A stretch of 64,000 nt of DNA, taken from positions 213,558-277,557 of the forward strand of contig NZ_JADHDT010000008.1 in NCBI RefSeq assembly GCF_016820445.1. Reading direction: 5' to 3'. The notes beneath the pieces are model-generated. The model ran no database searches and was not told the DNA's origin. It worked only from the letters and a program-made list of their open reading frames with translations. This DNA is from Sphingomonas beigongshangi. Lineage in GTDB: Bacteria > Pseudomonadota > Alphaproteobacteria > Sphingomonadales > Sphingomonadaceae. The position numbers and the translations under genes were made by a program. This document shows positions 45,067 to 54,386 of this stretch, in pieces (the first letter of the stretch is position 1; the number at the start of each line of letters is the position of its first letter).

Positions 45067-46074
45067 ATGAAGGCGATGACACTGCAACCACCGATCGGGC
45101 TGGACCGCCTGACGCTTCAGGACCGCCCCGATCCTGGCCTTCCCGGTGCGGGAGAAATCCGCGTGGCGCTTCACGGCAGTTCGCTCAATTTCCACGATCT
45201 GGGCGTCGCCACCGGGCGGATGCCGACCGCCGACGGGCGCATCCCGCTGGCCGATGGCGCCGGGACCGTGGAGGCCGTCGGCGATGGCGTCGCCGACGTC
45301 GCGCCGGGCGACACCGTCGTGTCCTGTTTCTTTCCCGACTGGCAGGACGGTCCGCCCATCGTGGGCGATTTCAGCCGCACGCCCGGAGACGGCATGGATG
45401 GGTTCGCGCGCGACCATGTCGTCATGCCCGCCACGGCCTGTACCAAGGCGCCCAGGGGCTATGACGCGGTCGAAGCGGCGACCATCACCACCGCGGGTCT
45501 GACCGCCTGGCGTGCGCTGGTCGTCGACGGCAAGCTGAAGGCCGGGGACATCGTGCTTCTGCTCGGCACGGGCGGCGTGTCCATCTGGGCCTTGCAGCTG
45601 GCCAAGCTGATGGGCGCGACCGTTGCCATCACCTCCTCGTCGGACGAGAAGCTGCAGCGAGCGAAGGACATGGGCGCCGACTTCACGCTCAATTACCGTA
45701 GCCAGCCAGATTGGGGGGCCGCGATACGCGGTTGGACCGGAGGCCGCGGCGTCGACCATGTCGTCGAGGTGGGCGGGCCAGGCACGCTGGCCCAGTCGAT
45801 CGAGGCGGTTCGGGTCGGCGGCCACATCTCGCTGATCGGCGTCCTGACCGGCGGCGCCGGCGAGGTTCCCACCGCCGCCCTGATGGCGCGGCAGGCCCGG
45901 CTGCAGGGGCTGATCGTCGGCAGCCGCCGCGAGCAGCAGGACATGATCCGCGCCCTGGACGCCAGCGGCATCCGCCCGGTGATCGACCGCCGCTTCCGTC
46001 TGGAAGATCTCGCCGACGCCTTCCGCTACGAGATGAGCGGCGGCCATTTCGGCAAGATCGGGATCGAGTGGTAG
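45067..46074 (+). CDS. NAD(P)-dependent alcohol dehydrogenase, zinc-free MDR branch
   Basis: 335 residues from ATG 45067 (GGAG upstream). The GroES-like N-terminus (VALHGSSLNFHDLGVATGRMP) lacks the catalytic zinc Cys. The Rossmann motif LGTGGVSIWALQLAKLMGA lies near 163-180, and VEVGGPGTLAQSIEAV near 235 is typical of the alcohol-dehydrogenase/quinone-reductase group. The HDLG substitution at the usual zinc-ligand site suggests a reductase of quinones or enals. It is a single gene, with no regulator in view. Confidence 0.87.
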   Translation: MKAMTLQPPIGLDRLTLQDRPDPGLPGAGEIRVALHGSSLNFHDLGVATGRMPTADGRIPLADGAGTVEAVGDGVADVAPGDTVVSCFFPDWQDGPPIVGDFSRTPGDGMDGFARDHVVMPATACTKAPRGYDAVEAATITTAGLTAWRALVVDGKLKAGDIVLLLGTGGVSIWALQLAKLMGATVAITSSSDEKLQRAKDMGADFTLNYRSQPDWGAAIRGWTGGRGVDHVVEVGGPGTLAQSIEAVRVGGHISLIGVLTGGAGEVPTAALMARQARLQGLIVGSRREQQDMIRALDASGIRPVIDRRFRLEDLADAFRYEMSGGHFGKIGIEW

Positions 46075-46129
46075 GGCGCTCCCGGCTTGAGGGACGCCGC
46101 CGGCGGGCGGCACGTCGCTCTGCGGAAGG

Positions 46130-47239
46130 TCAGGCCACCGCGGCCTTCCTCGCCAGCATCGTCATCGCGATCATGCCGTATGCCGCGGCCAGCAGCGCCA
46201 TGACTGCCAGGGGCCCCGCCGCCTCCGCGACGCTTGCCCCCATCTGGTTGAAGCGGACGAAGAGGTGCATGGCCGGCGTAGCAGGCGACGCCCAGGCCAG
46301 CGTCGCCAGCCACGGGGGCATCTGGTCCAGCGGCCAGGCGAAGCCCGCCAGGAAGACGAGCGGCACCGAGGTCGGGATCAGCAGCTTGAGCGCGGCGTCG
46401 CCATCGCCGAGCGCATGGCCGATCGCGAGCCCCAGCGCGGACACGGCGCCGGCGAAGAGCGGCATGGCCATCACCACCCCGGCGATGTTTCCCGCCCGCG
46501 GCACGTCCTGGATCCAATAGGCGAAGCCGAAGAAGAACGATTGCGCGAGAATCCCGATCAGCGTCATCGCTGCCCAGGTCCCCAGCGATGCCCGCAATCC
46601 GCCGAACGCCGCGCGTCGTCTACGTCGTTCGGCGGCGAGCCGCGCCGACGCGAACAGCAGCGTCTGCTGGAGAATGATGTTGCTGACCGCCGGGAAAATG
46701 TAATCGCGATAGCCGGCGGTCGTGTTGAACAGCGGCTGGACGCGGACGAGGCCTGCCGGATCGGGCAGCCTGCGGTCGATCGCCTTGCCCCGCTGCGCGA
46801 TCGCGTCGACCAGCGTATCGGCAAGGGTCAGCGCAATCGCCTCCGCGCGCACGGCATAGGCGGCGTTCACCACCAGCATGGCACCGGCCCCGGGCCTGAT
46901 CGCCGCAGGATGCGTCGCGATCGCGTCGAGATCGCGCGACAGGAAAAGGATACCGTCCGCGCGCCGGTCGAGCACCGCATCCTCCGCCGCTGCCAGATCG
47001 ACGGCTTCGCCCACCACATGGACCGAGCGGCTCGCCTCGAGGGCCCGCGTGATCGACCGACCGAGCGGCGAATGCCCCTGATCGACGACGACGAGGTTCA
47101 TGCCCTCCGCCGCCTGCTGCGCATAAGGCGCGGGATAATAGAAGGCGTAGAAGAGCACCGAGGCGATCGCGAGCGACACCAGTTCGCGCGTCGTCGCGAT
47201 CTCGATCAGCGTGCGCTCGAACGCTTCGCGCAGGGTCAT
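46130..47239 (-). CDS. ABC-2 type permease (second of pair)
   Basis: 369 residues. One N-terminal membrane helix (LVSLAIASVLFYAFYYPAPY) and a large periplasmic part (about 45-190) are followed by five C-terminal helices, the ABC2_membrane_3 (YhhJ/YbhR) layout. ATG 47239 overlaps the upstream permease stop (ATGA). It would pair with the 47236-48381 product as half-transporters. No Walker motifs occur in either, and the operon carries no ATPase gene. Confidence 0.85.
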   Translation of the reverse strand: MTLREAFERTLIEIATTRELVSLAIASVLFYAFYYPAPYAQQAAEGMNLVVVDQGHSPLGRSITRALEASRSVHVVGEAVDLAAAEDAVLDRRADGILFLSRDLDAIATHPAAIRPGAGAMLVVNAAYAVRAEAIALTLADTLVDAIAQRGKAIDRRLPDPAGLVRVQPLFNTTAGYRDYIFPAVSNIILQQTLLFASARLAAERRRRRAAFGGLRASLGTWAAMTLIGILAQSFFFGFAYWIQDVPRAGNIAGVVMAMPLFAGAVSALGLAIGHALGDGDAALKLLIPTSVPLVFLAGFAWPLDQMPPWLATLAWASPATPAMHLFVRFNQMGASVAEAAGPLAVMALLAAAYGMIAMTMLARKAAVA

Positions 47240-48381
47240 GCCCGTGCGCTCCGCGCGACCAGCCAAAGGCCCAAACCTCCGGCGATCAGCGGATAGAGCA
47301 GCAGAGCCCCCGCCTCGACTGACAGCGGCAACGGATGCGCACCGATCAGCGCGTCCATCTCGAAGCGGATATAGTGCGTCAGCGGCAGCGCGGCACTCCA
47401 CACCTGTGCCAGCCGCGGCGCGCCGTTGATCGGCAGCGACGCACCCGAATAGGCGAGCGCCGATCCGGTGATGATCACCGCGGCGGACAGGGCGGTGGCC
47501 ATCTCCCGCGTCGTCACGATCAGCAGCAGGGCGACGCCCACCGTCGCCAGCGCAAGCAGGAGAAGTCCGCCCGCCACCGCCCATATGCTGCCGACGAAGC
47601 GATAGTCACCGAGCAGCGTCAGCGCGACGATCCACGCCGTGCCCCACGACCAGCAGGCGAGCACATGCGGGGCGAGCCGCCCGACGAGATCGAGCGACGG
47701 GCGCACCGTCACACGAGCATATCCGGCGAAGGTCTTGCCGGCCAGCAGCGGGGCCACGGCGCCGATCGCCGAGACTGCGAACAACAGGTGGATCACTGCT
47801 GGACCAAGCAGCAATCCCAGGTACCAGCCGAGGCTGGCGGTCGGATTGCCCAGAAGCGTCAGGCGGACGCCCGGCAAAGGTCCGCGCCCCGGCGAAATGC
47901 CGTCGACCCCGGCGGAACGCGGCGCCGCCTCCGCGACGCGCAGGGTCACGGCAGCCCGCAAGGCCGCCTGTGCCGTCGACCCGGCGGCAAGGAACTGCGC
48001 TTCGTACAGGATCTCCGCCGGCGGCGATCCGGCCAGCCCGATACCGCGCGGAATGACCAATATGGCGAGCGCCCTTTCGGATCGTACCATCGTCATGGCG
48101 GTGGCGACGTCCGGGGTGACGGCAGCGACGCTCAGCATCGGCGACGCGTCCACCGTCCTGCGGATCGCGCGTGCCAGCGCACCGCCGTCATGATCGACGA
48201 TGACCACCGGCCCGTCGCGCACCGATCCGCGCGCGATCATCGCGCCCATGAGGCCGAGCAGCACCGCGGGCATTAGGGTCAGCAGGATCAGGTCGAGTCT
48301 CGAGCGGCGGAGCCGTGTGCATTCGGCGCGCCAGCCCCGCGCTATCGCTGCGGCCGGTGCCGACGCCGCACCGCGCGTCAT
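47236..48381 (-). CDS. ABC-2 type permease (first of pair)
   Basis: 381 residues with the same plan: one early helix (LDLILLTLMPAVLLGLMGAMI), a periplasmic domain (about 55-190, VVIVDHDGGALARAIRRTV), then five helices to the C-terminus. ATG 48381 overlaps the adaptor stop (ATGA). The set of adaptor, two ABC-2 permeases and TolC resembles drug-export operons of the YhiI/YhhJ or YbhGFSR type, except that the ATPase is missing. Confidence 0.85.
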   Translation of the reverse strand: MTRGAASAPAAAIARGWRAECTRLRRSRLDLILLTLMPAVLLGLMGAMIARGSVRDGPVVIVDHDGGALARAIRRTVDASPMLSVAAVTPDVATAMTMVRSERALAILVIPRGIGLAGSPPAEILYEAQFLAAGSTAQAALRAAVTLRVAEAAPRSAGVDGISPGRGPLPGVRLTLLGNPTASLGWYLGLLLGPAVIHLLFAVSAIGAVAPLLAGKTFAGYARVTVRPSLDLVGRLAPHVLACWSWGTAWIVALTLLGDYRFVGSIWAVAGGLLLLALATVGVALLLIVTTREMATALSAAVIITGSALAYSGASLPINGAPRLAQVWSAALPLTHYIRFEMDALIGAHPLPLSVEAGALLLYPLIAGGLGLWLVARSARA

Positions 48382-49379
48382 CGCGTGAACAGGACGCTCA
48401 TGCCCGGCCGCAGGCCAACGACCGGGCCGGCCGGCACCAGCCGCACCTCGAAACCGCGCACGTCGTAGCCACGGGATTGTCGATCCGCGCGGAACGTCGC
48501 GAACTCACCCTGCACCGCCAGGTGACGAACCCGGAACGCGATCGTACGGTCGAGCGCGGGCACGCGGCCCTCCAGTATTTGCCCCTCGGAAAGGCCATGC
48601 AGGTCGTCCTCGCGCACCGTGAGCAGGACATAGGGGTGGTCGACATCGACGATCTGCAACGCGGGAAGCACGGGGCCGATGATCTCGCCGGCACGGACGA
48701 GGCGGCGCGAAACTTGGCCCGCGATCGGCGACACCAGCCGCGTCTCGTTGAGCAGCGCGCGTGCCGTGGCGTCTGCCGCCTGGGCGACCCGAACCTGCGC
48801 ATCGGCGATGCGGCGGGTCTGCGGACGTGCGCCGGCCACCGCCTTCGCATATTGGGCGTGCGCCGCCTCGGCCGCACGCGCGCTACTGTCGCGCGCCGCG
48901 CGCGCCTCGTCCCGCCGCTGTGCGGCGATCACGCCTTCGGCATACAGGGTCTCGGCGCGCCGCGCGCTGACGGCGCCGAGGTCCGCGGTAGCCTGCGCTG
49001 CCAGCCACGTGGACCGGAGCGAGGCGACATCCTCGCGCCGCGCGCCCTCGTCGGTCAACGACCGCGTCGCGCGCGCGCCCTCGAGCGTTGCCGCGGTCTG
49101 AACCGCGGCATTGCCCAGCTCCGGGCTCGACAGCGTCGCCACGACCTGCCCCGCGCGCACGCGGTCCCCTTCGTCGACCATCAGCCTGTCCACGCGCGCC
49201 AGCGCCTTGGTCGCGACATTGACGCTGTCCGCCTCCACCTCGCCTTGCAGCGGCGGCGTCGCGGGGCGGCTCGCCAGCCACAGCCCCGCCACGAGCAGAA
49301 TCGCGACGGCTGCCAGCACGCCGTAAAGGATCAGCCGCCCTCGCCGGGACGGACCGGTATCGTCCACGACCTCGACCAT
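48378..49379 (-). CDS. HlyD/EmrA-type membrane-fusion protein
   Basis: 333 residues, with an N-terminal membrane anchor (LILYGVLAAVAILLVAGLWLA), a first lipoyl half (VEADSVNVATKALARVDRLMVDEGD, in part), a helical hairpin (about 85-210), and a second half (ETRLVSPIAGQVSRRLVRAGEIIGP near 222). ATG 49379 overlaps the TolC stop by one base (TGATG). It should link the ABC-2 permeases to the outer-membrane channel encoded just upstream. Confidence 0.88.
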   Translation of the reverse strand: MVEVVDDTGPSRRGRLILYGVLAAVAILLVAGLWLASRPATPPLQGEVEADSVNVATKALARVDRLMVDEGDRVRAGQVVATLSSPELGNAAVQTAATLEGARATRSLTDEGARREDVASLRSTWLAAQATADLGAVSARRAETLYAEGVIAAQRRDEARAARDSSARAAEAAHAQYAKAVAGARPQTRRIADAQVRVAQAADATARALLNETRLVSPIAGQVSRRLVRAGEIIGPVLPALQIVDVDHPYVLLTVREDDLHGLSEGQILEGRVPALDRTIAFRVRHLAVQGEFATFRADRQSRGYDVRGFEVRLVPAGPVVGLRPGMSVLFTR

Positions 49380-50851
49380 CACGCGCCTTCGGCCGTTACA
49401 TGCTGATCGGCGCGGCGCAGATACATCTCGAATTCGTCCATCCGCCCACTTGCCGTCAACAACCCCGCCAGCGCCAGATCATATTCATACGCCACCGACA
49501 CGCGTTGCGCGCGCGCGGCCGCAAGCGCCGCCTCGGCACCCGCAACCCGCGTCACCGTCCCCTCCCCCTCGCGCAGGGCGACGCGCTGCACGCGCAGATT
49601 CTCGCTTGCCGCCGCGATCGAACTGTCGAGCAGCAGAAACGAGCGCCGCGCGCCTTCGACGAGGTTCCAGGCACGACGTATCGCCTCGCGCGCTTCCTTG
49701 CGCGCAGCCCTTCCTGCCTCTGCCGCGGCACGTTCTCCCTCCCGTGCCGCCGCGAGCGTATGCCCGCGATCGAGTCCGGACAGCAGCGTCACGCGCGCGC
49801 CGATACCCACCACCCAGTCGGGCTCGGTGGGCAGCGCATTGCGGCTGTTGGCGTTATACTCGCCAAAGCCAAAGACCTGCGGGCGATACCGCGCCTTAGC
49901 CAGATCGGCTGCGGCACCCGCTACCTCGCGCGCGGCATCGGCTTGCCGGCTCAGCGGCGTATCACCCTCGCCCCCCATGAAGGTTTCGGCCGGCGGCAAT
50001 GCGGTGCTGGACACGAACAGCGGTGTCGACGGCGCGGCCCCCGGCATGTCGAGAATGTCGCGCAGGTCTTCATCAGCCGCCTCGTCGGCGAGGATCGCCC
50101 TCTGCAGCGCGCGCTCCGCGCCGTCGCGCGCGACCGCCGCCTCCAGTGTCGCGGCGCGCGGCGTCACGCCGGCGATCTCGGATCGCTGCACATCGTCGTA
50201 AAGGCTGCCCAGCGCCTGCCGCGTCTCCTGTGCGGACGCGCGCAGGGCACGTGCTGCGATGCGGCCGAAATACACCCGAACCAGATTCACCTGCGCCAGA
50301 TCCCGGGCCTGCGCCGCGCGGCCCTGCGCCATCGTCACGCCGGCACGCGCACCCCGCTGGATCGCGGGGATCGCCCCTCCGGTGTAGAACGGTACGGCGG
50401 CCTGCACGGTCGGCCGAAACACCGTGTCGCGGTAACGATAGGAAAGGCTGTCGGGGATGAGCGCGAACAGCCCCGGCAGGGCGCGATCGATCCGCCCCAC
50501 CACCTCGTTGGCGATCTGCTGAAACGCCGGAGGCAGGGAATTGGGCAGCCCCACGAGGAAATCCTGTGTGGCGCCAAGGGCATTGGAACGCGCATCCGAC
50601 AGATCGACGGCCAGCGTCTTCTGATATTCCAGCACCTGCGCGGATGCGGTGACAGTCGGGCGGTGCAGGGTTCTCGTCGTCGCCGCCGCCTCGCGCGCGG
50701 CCGCCACGGCGTGCTCCGCACTCGCCAGGCTGGGCGAGGACGATTCCATTCGCGCCCGAGCCGCCGCATAGGTCAGCGACGGTTCTTGCACCTGTGCCGC
50801 CGCGCTCACGACGGCCGCGATCAGGGTGACGGAGGAATGCATGGCGTCCAT
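49379..50851 (-). CDS. TolC-family outer-membrane channel
   Basis: 490 residues, first gene of a four-gene minus-strand export operon. A short signal (SSVTLIAAVVSAAA) is followed by two outer-membrane-efflux repeats, with long Ala/Arg-rich helices and strand segments TVFRPTVQAAVPFYTGG and VVGIGARVTLLSGLDRGHTL. It is unlike the NodT lipoprotein at 13762, having no lipid-attachment Cys. ATG 50851 is used; ATG 50842 is possible. Confidence 0.88.
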   Translation of the reverse strand: MDAMHSSVTLIAAVVSAAAQVQEPSLTYAAARARMESSSPSLASAEHAVAAAREAAATTRTLHRPTVTASAQVLEYQKTLAVDLSDARSNALGATQDFLVGLPNSLPPAFQQIANEVVGRIDRALPGLFALIPDSLSYRYRDTVFRPTVQAAVPFYTGGAIPAIQRGARAGVTMAQGRAAQARDLAQVNLVRVYFGRIAARALRASAQETRQALGSLYDDVQRSEIAGVTPRAATLEAAVARDGAERALQRAILADEAADEDLRDILDMPGAAPSTPLFVSSTALPPAETFMGGEGDTPLSRQADAAREVAGAAADLAKARYRPQVFGFGEYNANSRNALPTEPDWVVGIGARVTLLSGLDRGHTLAAAREGERAAAEAGRAARKEAREAIRRAWNLVEGARRSFLLLDSSIAAASENLRVQRVALREGEGTVTRVAGAEAALAAARAQRVSVAYEYDLALAGLLTASGRMDEFEMYLRRADQHVTAEGA

Positions 50852-51430
50852 TCAGCGTGGATGACGATATTCGCCTTCCCGAAGTCCGATTGCAAATCGA
50901 AATCCGTGCGGACGCACGATCCTTCGACCTGTCGGATCGGCGGCCCAAGAAAGACGGCGCTGCCAACTCTGGCCGACGCGCGGACGAGCGCCGCGGATGG
51001 ATGTCCGGCGTCCGCTCGGGTGTCTCCCGAGCACCGCTCGAGCAAGGGCGTTTATATCGGCTTTGGCTGCAGCGCACCGAATTTGGCCCGACGGCACATC
51101 GTTTCGCGGATGCCGACGCACCCAATATGAGCAGCCGCCGGGTCAAAAGCCTGTGCGCGACTCGGCGCGACGATGCTCGGCACGCGGCTTTGCACCGGCC
51201 GTTTTCCGGGGCGAAAAGAGTGGCTCATGCCGCCGGATGCTCCCTACGGGTCGGCCGGGGACACCGACGCCGGCGCTGGCGCGCCCGCTCCATTTTGAGT
51301 AATATTTACCATGACTGAATGATTTACGTTATTGTAGGGTGCACCGATCACGACACTGATGCCGGCCGGAGAACCGTTTGAATGCGGCACTTGACGCTTT
51401 TGGGAGAGCGTCGAAGCGGGAGAGAGAGCA
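50852..51430. other. Gene-free interval of 579 bases
   Basis: Between divergent TolC and LuxR-type genes. Open frames here (for example 50857-51318 on plus) have no recognisable features and are not bounded by good ribosome sites. The last 130 bases are more AT-rich (around 51296-51340) and probably hold the LuxR-type gene promoter. No repeats or RNA gene were recognised. Confidence 0.55.
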
Positions 51431-52579
51431 ATGGTGGATCTGGATCTTGCCGAGCTGCTTCTTCTGGCGCCCGCCGAGGACGCCGAGTCGCCCATACCGA
51501 TCTCCAGCCTTCCCCCGGTCGATCGCTTCGTCGAAGGCCTTTGCCGCGCGGTCGGTGCCATTGCCGGCTGCATCGTCGTGCCTGGCGAAAGCGGGGGATT
51601 GCCTGAGCAGAGCCAAGCGATCGGACTCGTGGCGCGTACCGAGACGGATCGCGCCGCTATGCGGACGCTGATCGACGCCGCACCGCCGATATCGCGTCGG
51701 GGCTTCAGCTGGATCCGGGAAGCAGCGACGCCCGACCATTGCGGGCTGATTGTCGCCACGGGTGGTGCCGACCGTGACGGACATCTGATCCTCGCCTTCG
51801 CCCGCGATCATCTGGAAGACCCCGCCGTTACCGCGCAATTGCTTACGCTCGCACCGGGACTGGGCGTGATGGCCGGCGCGATGCGGGCGATCTCGGCGCA
51901 ACGCGATCAGGCAGACCGACGGCGGTGCGCGCTGGAGGCGGCGTTGCAGCAAAGCGAGTGCGGCGTCGTCATCATCAGCGCTGATCAGACCGTGCTCTTC
52001 GCCAATGCGTCGGCTCAGGCCATCCTCGATGCGGGCGACGGCGTGGAATTGCGGCGCAACGCGCTCCGCCCGACGCGATATCATGATGCCGTGCGGTTCC
52101 ATGCCGCGCTCGATGCGGTGGTCGCGCCGCCGCGGCATCGGGAAAGCCAGCGGGAACGGGGCGCCATGCTCCTGCTGGAGCGCACGGGAGCGGAGCGACC
52201 ACTGATCGCCGTGATTGCCCCGGCGAACCGAGGGCATGCGAGTGACGTCGGGGCCGACGGCGACGCCGATGCCCCTTCCGGCGGCGCCGCCGCGATCGTC
52301 CGGTTGATGCGCCCGGAAACCAGCTTTGCGCACGGATTTGAGACGATCTGCCAGCTACACGGCCTCTCGCCGGTCGAAACCCAACTCGTCGCCTCGCTCG
52401 CTCGGGGCATGACGTTGGGCGAGGCGGCAACAAGCATGCGGATCAAGACGGATACCGCGCGCACCTATCTCAAGCAGGTGTTCGCGAAGACCGACATGCA
52501 TCGTCAGACCGACCTGCTGCAGCTCTTCCTCCGCTATCAACGCGCGGTCAGCGGCGAGATGCTGTTCGACGCGGCCTGA
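51431..52579 (+). CDS. LuxR-type transcriptional regulator
   Basis: 382 residues from ATG 51431 (GAGAGAG upstream). Residues 1-300 have a GAF/PAS-like sensor outline (VVIISADQTVLFANASAQAILD near 178-199). The C-terminal LuxR helix-turn-helix is about 315-372 (GLSPVETQLVASLARGMTLGEAATSMRIKTDTARTYL, in part). The GMTLGEAATSM and KTDTARTYLKQVF pattern is common in sphingomonad LuxR proteins. There is no phosphoacceptor domain or autoinducer-binding domain I can recognise. It is immediately upstream of, and parallel to, the Fap-like run, so it is the likely regulator of that system (inference). Confidence 0.85.
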   Translation: MVDLDLAELLLLAPAEDAESPIPISSLPPVDRFVEGLCRAVGAIAGCIVVPGESGGLPEQSQAIGLVARTETDRAAMRTLIDAAPPISRRGFSWIREAATPDHCGLIVATGGADRDGHLILAFARDHLEDPAVTAQLLTLAPGLGVMAGAMRAISAQRDQADRRRCALEAALQQSECGVVIISADQTVLFANASAQAILDAGDGVELRRNALRPTRYHDAVRFHAALDAVVAPPRHRESQRERGAMLLLERTGAERPLIAVIAPANRGHASDVGADGDADAPSGGAAAIVRLMRPETSFAHGFETICQLHGLSPVETQLVASLARGMTLGEAATSMRIKTDTARTYLKQVFAKTDMHRQTDLLQLFLRYQRAVSGEMLFDAA

Positions 52580-52611
52580 CAGGACGCGCCGCATCGCGCC
52601 CCCCCCTTTTG

Positions 52612-52650
52612 GGGAGCAGAAAAACCCCGAATGAGAATGGTTTTGCTCCC
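52612..52650 (+). promoter_or_regulatory. Imperfect inverted repeat upstream of the repeat-protein gene
   Basis: GGGAGCA at 52612 and the arm GGTTTTGCTCCC at 52639-52650 can pair with a small bulge (GGGAGCA-GA-AAAACC against GGTTTTGCTCCC). It lies in the 188-base gap after the LuxR-type gene. It could be a terminator for the regulator gene or an operator for the repeat-protein operon; the T-run is internal, so termination is uncertain. Confidence 0.4.
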
Positions 52651-52767
52651 ACATGAAGGGAGAATGAGGCAAAGCTGAACGACTAATTAACCATTGTTCC
52701 GATGGAACGGGCGGTGATCCTCGCGAAAAGGGGGACGGCGCTCCTTTCGCACTCCTTCGAAGGGACA

Positions 52768-54303
52768 ATGAGCATGAAATCGAGCCTGATCATCAGTACG
52801 TCGGTCGCCGCCCTGCTCGCCGCGACCGCTTCCGCCGCTGCCGCGCAGGACAGCAGCTCCGGCGCAGGCCAGTCGGCCGCGCGCAACGACAGCATCGCGA
52901 CCGGAAACATCAGCGATTCCGGCAACACGACGCGGACCGATGCCGCGAACAACTCGGTCAACGGCAGCTACAATCCCGTCGCGGTCGACAACACGAACAA
53001 CTCGGCCAACGGCAGCTATAACACGAGCACCAGCAGCACCGCCAACACCGACAATTCGACGACCGTCGGGGACGTCTCGCTCGCCTCGAACAGCTCCACC
53101 AACAACAGTGGCAACACCGCCACCAACACCAGCACCGACAATTCGGCCAATGGCAGCTACAACGGCGGCAACACGGCCACCAATACGAACACCAACACCA
53201 GTACCGACAATTCGGCGAACGGCAGCTACAACGGCGGCAATACCGCCAGCACCACCAATACCGCCACCACTACCAACACCGATGCTTCCGTCAACGGCAG
53301 CTACAACGGCGGCAATACGTCAAACATGAGCTCGACCAACACGACGAGCAATTCGGACAGTTCGACGAAAGTCGGTGACGTGTCGCTGGCGTCCAACAGC
53401 TCGACCAACAACAGCGGAAATACCACGACGTCGACCACCACGACAAACAACACCGACGCATCCGTTACCGATAGCGGCAACGTGATGACCACCGACAATA
53501 CGAACAATTCGACCAACGGCAGCTACAATGGCGGCAACACGTCGAACACGACCAACACCGCCAACACCAGCAACACCGCGTCGACCACGAACACGGATCG
53601 ATCGACGACGGTCGGCGACGTGACTCTGACGGACGCGTCGAACCACTCGGTGAACGACAGCAATAACGGTGGCAACACGTCGACGGCCGACAGTGGAAAC
53701 ACCAACGCCTCGACCAACAACAGCGGCAATACGTCGATTGCCGACAGCCAGAACTCGAACAGTTCGACCAACGGCAGCTACAACGGCGGCAACACGACCG
53801 ACAGCAACAACACCGCCACCAATACCACGACCAACAACAACAATCAGACCTACGCCACCAACGCGTCGACCAACGATAGCGGCAACACGGCCACGACCAA
53901 CAACAACAATCAGGTCGACAACAGCAACTCGTCCACGAACAACAGCAACAACACGGCGACGACCAACAACAACAACCAGACCTACAACACCGAAAATACC
54001 TCCCTGGCGTATACGACGACGACCACGGAAACCGCCGGCAGTTCCACCGTCTCGCCAAGCAGCACGTTCGGCGACAGCGCGGTCGTCGCGACCTCGGCGC
54101 TGTCGAACTACGTCAGCGGGGTGAAGGTGAACTTCGCCGGTTCGGCGGGTGAATCGAGCACGACGAACAACAGCCTGACGACCGGCGACACTGCGTTCCA
54201 GAACTTCGCTGGCATGCAGGCGCTCAACGTCAACACCGGCGCGGGTGCGTCCCAGAACGCCAATGTGAGCGTGGCGGTGACCGCCGGCAACATTACGCGC
54301 TGA
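52768..54303 (+). CDS. Secreted Asn/Ser/Thr/Gly-repeat protein, candidate functional amyloid subunit (FapC-like)
   Basis: 511 residues from ATG 52768 (AAGGGA upstream). The signal peptide ends in SAAAAQ (about residue 27). The mature part is almost wholly Asn, Ser, Thr, Gly, Ala and Asp, with no Cys. NGSYN occurs seven times, five of them as NGSYNGGNT, plus a variant NDSNNGGNT. A longer block, VGDVSLASNSSTNNSGNT, occurs twice with a diverged third copy (VGDVTLTDASN), marking internal duplication. The C-terminal 60 residues differ (FQNFAGMQALNVNTGAGASQNANVSVAV) and match the Fap-type repeat pattern GVNxAAGxxNQQ. Composition and gene order suggest a surface amyloid fibre; this is inference. Confidence 0.85.
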   Translation: MSMKSSLIISTSVAALLAATASAAAAQDSSSGAGQSAARNDSIATGNISDSGNTTRTDAANNSVNGSYNPVAVDNTNNSANGSYNTSTSSTANTDNSTTVGDVSLASNSSTNNSGNTATNTSTDNSANGSYNGGNTATNTNTNTSTDNSANGSYNGGNTASTTNTATTTNTDASVNGSYNGGNTSNMSSTNTTSNSDSSTKVGDVSLASNSSTNNSGNTTTSTTTTNNTDASVTDSGNVMTTDNTNNSTNGSYNGGNTSNTTNTANTSNTASTTNTDRSTTVGDVTLTDASNHSVNDSNNGGNTSTADSGNTNASTNNSGNTSIADSQNSNSSTNGSYNGGNTTDSNNTATNTTTNNNNQTYATNASTNDSGNTATTNNNNQVDNSNSSTNNSNNTATTNNNNQTYNTENTSLAYTTTTTETAGSSTVSPSSTFGDSAVVATSALSNYVSGVKVNFAGSAGESSTTNNSLTTGDTAFQNFAGMQALNVNTGAGASQNANVSVAVTAGNITR

Positions 54304-54318
54304 TCGCAGCCCACCTGG

Positions 54319-54343
54319 GGCGGTCGGCGCTGCGCCGGCCGCC
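54319..54343 (+). terminator. Intercistronic hairpin after the repeat-protein gene
   Basis: An 11-bp stem with one T-G wobble (54319-54329 with 54333-54343) and a three-base loop start 15 bases past the stop. No T-run follows, so read-through is expected. Partial termination or 3' protection would give more subunit mRNA than secretion mRNA, as is common in fibre operons. Confidence 0.55.
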
Positions 54344-54386
54344 TCCCTCCTAGCGTCGCCGTCCGGCATGGACAAAGGGGATCGTC

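Noticed and set aside
50857..51318. 153-codon plus-strand frame in the 579-base gap
   Set aside because: No ribosome site, no recognisable domain, and biased composition. Several other frames of similar length overlap it on both strands.
52930..53980. Regularly spaced DNA repeats, considered as a CRISPR array
   Set aside because: The repeats are in frame, of unequal spacing, and encode NGSYNGGNT units in an open gene with a signal peptide.
53320..54375. Large minus-strand frames, one Cys/Trp-rich (53465-54058) and others Val/Leu-rich
   Set aside because: These are complements of the Asn/Ser/Thr codon repeats in the repeat-protein gene; there are no starts with ribosome sites and no known features.
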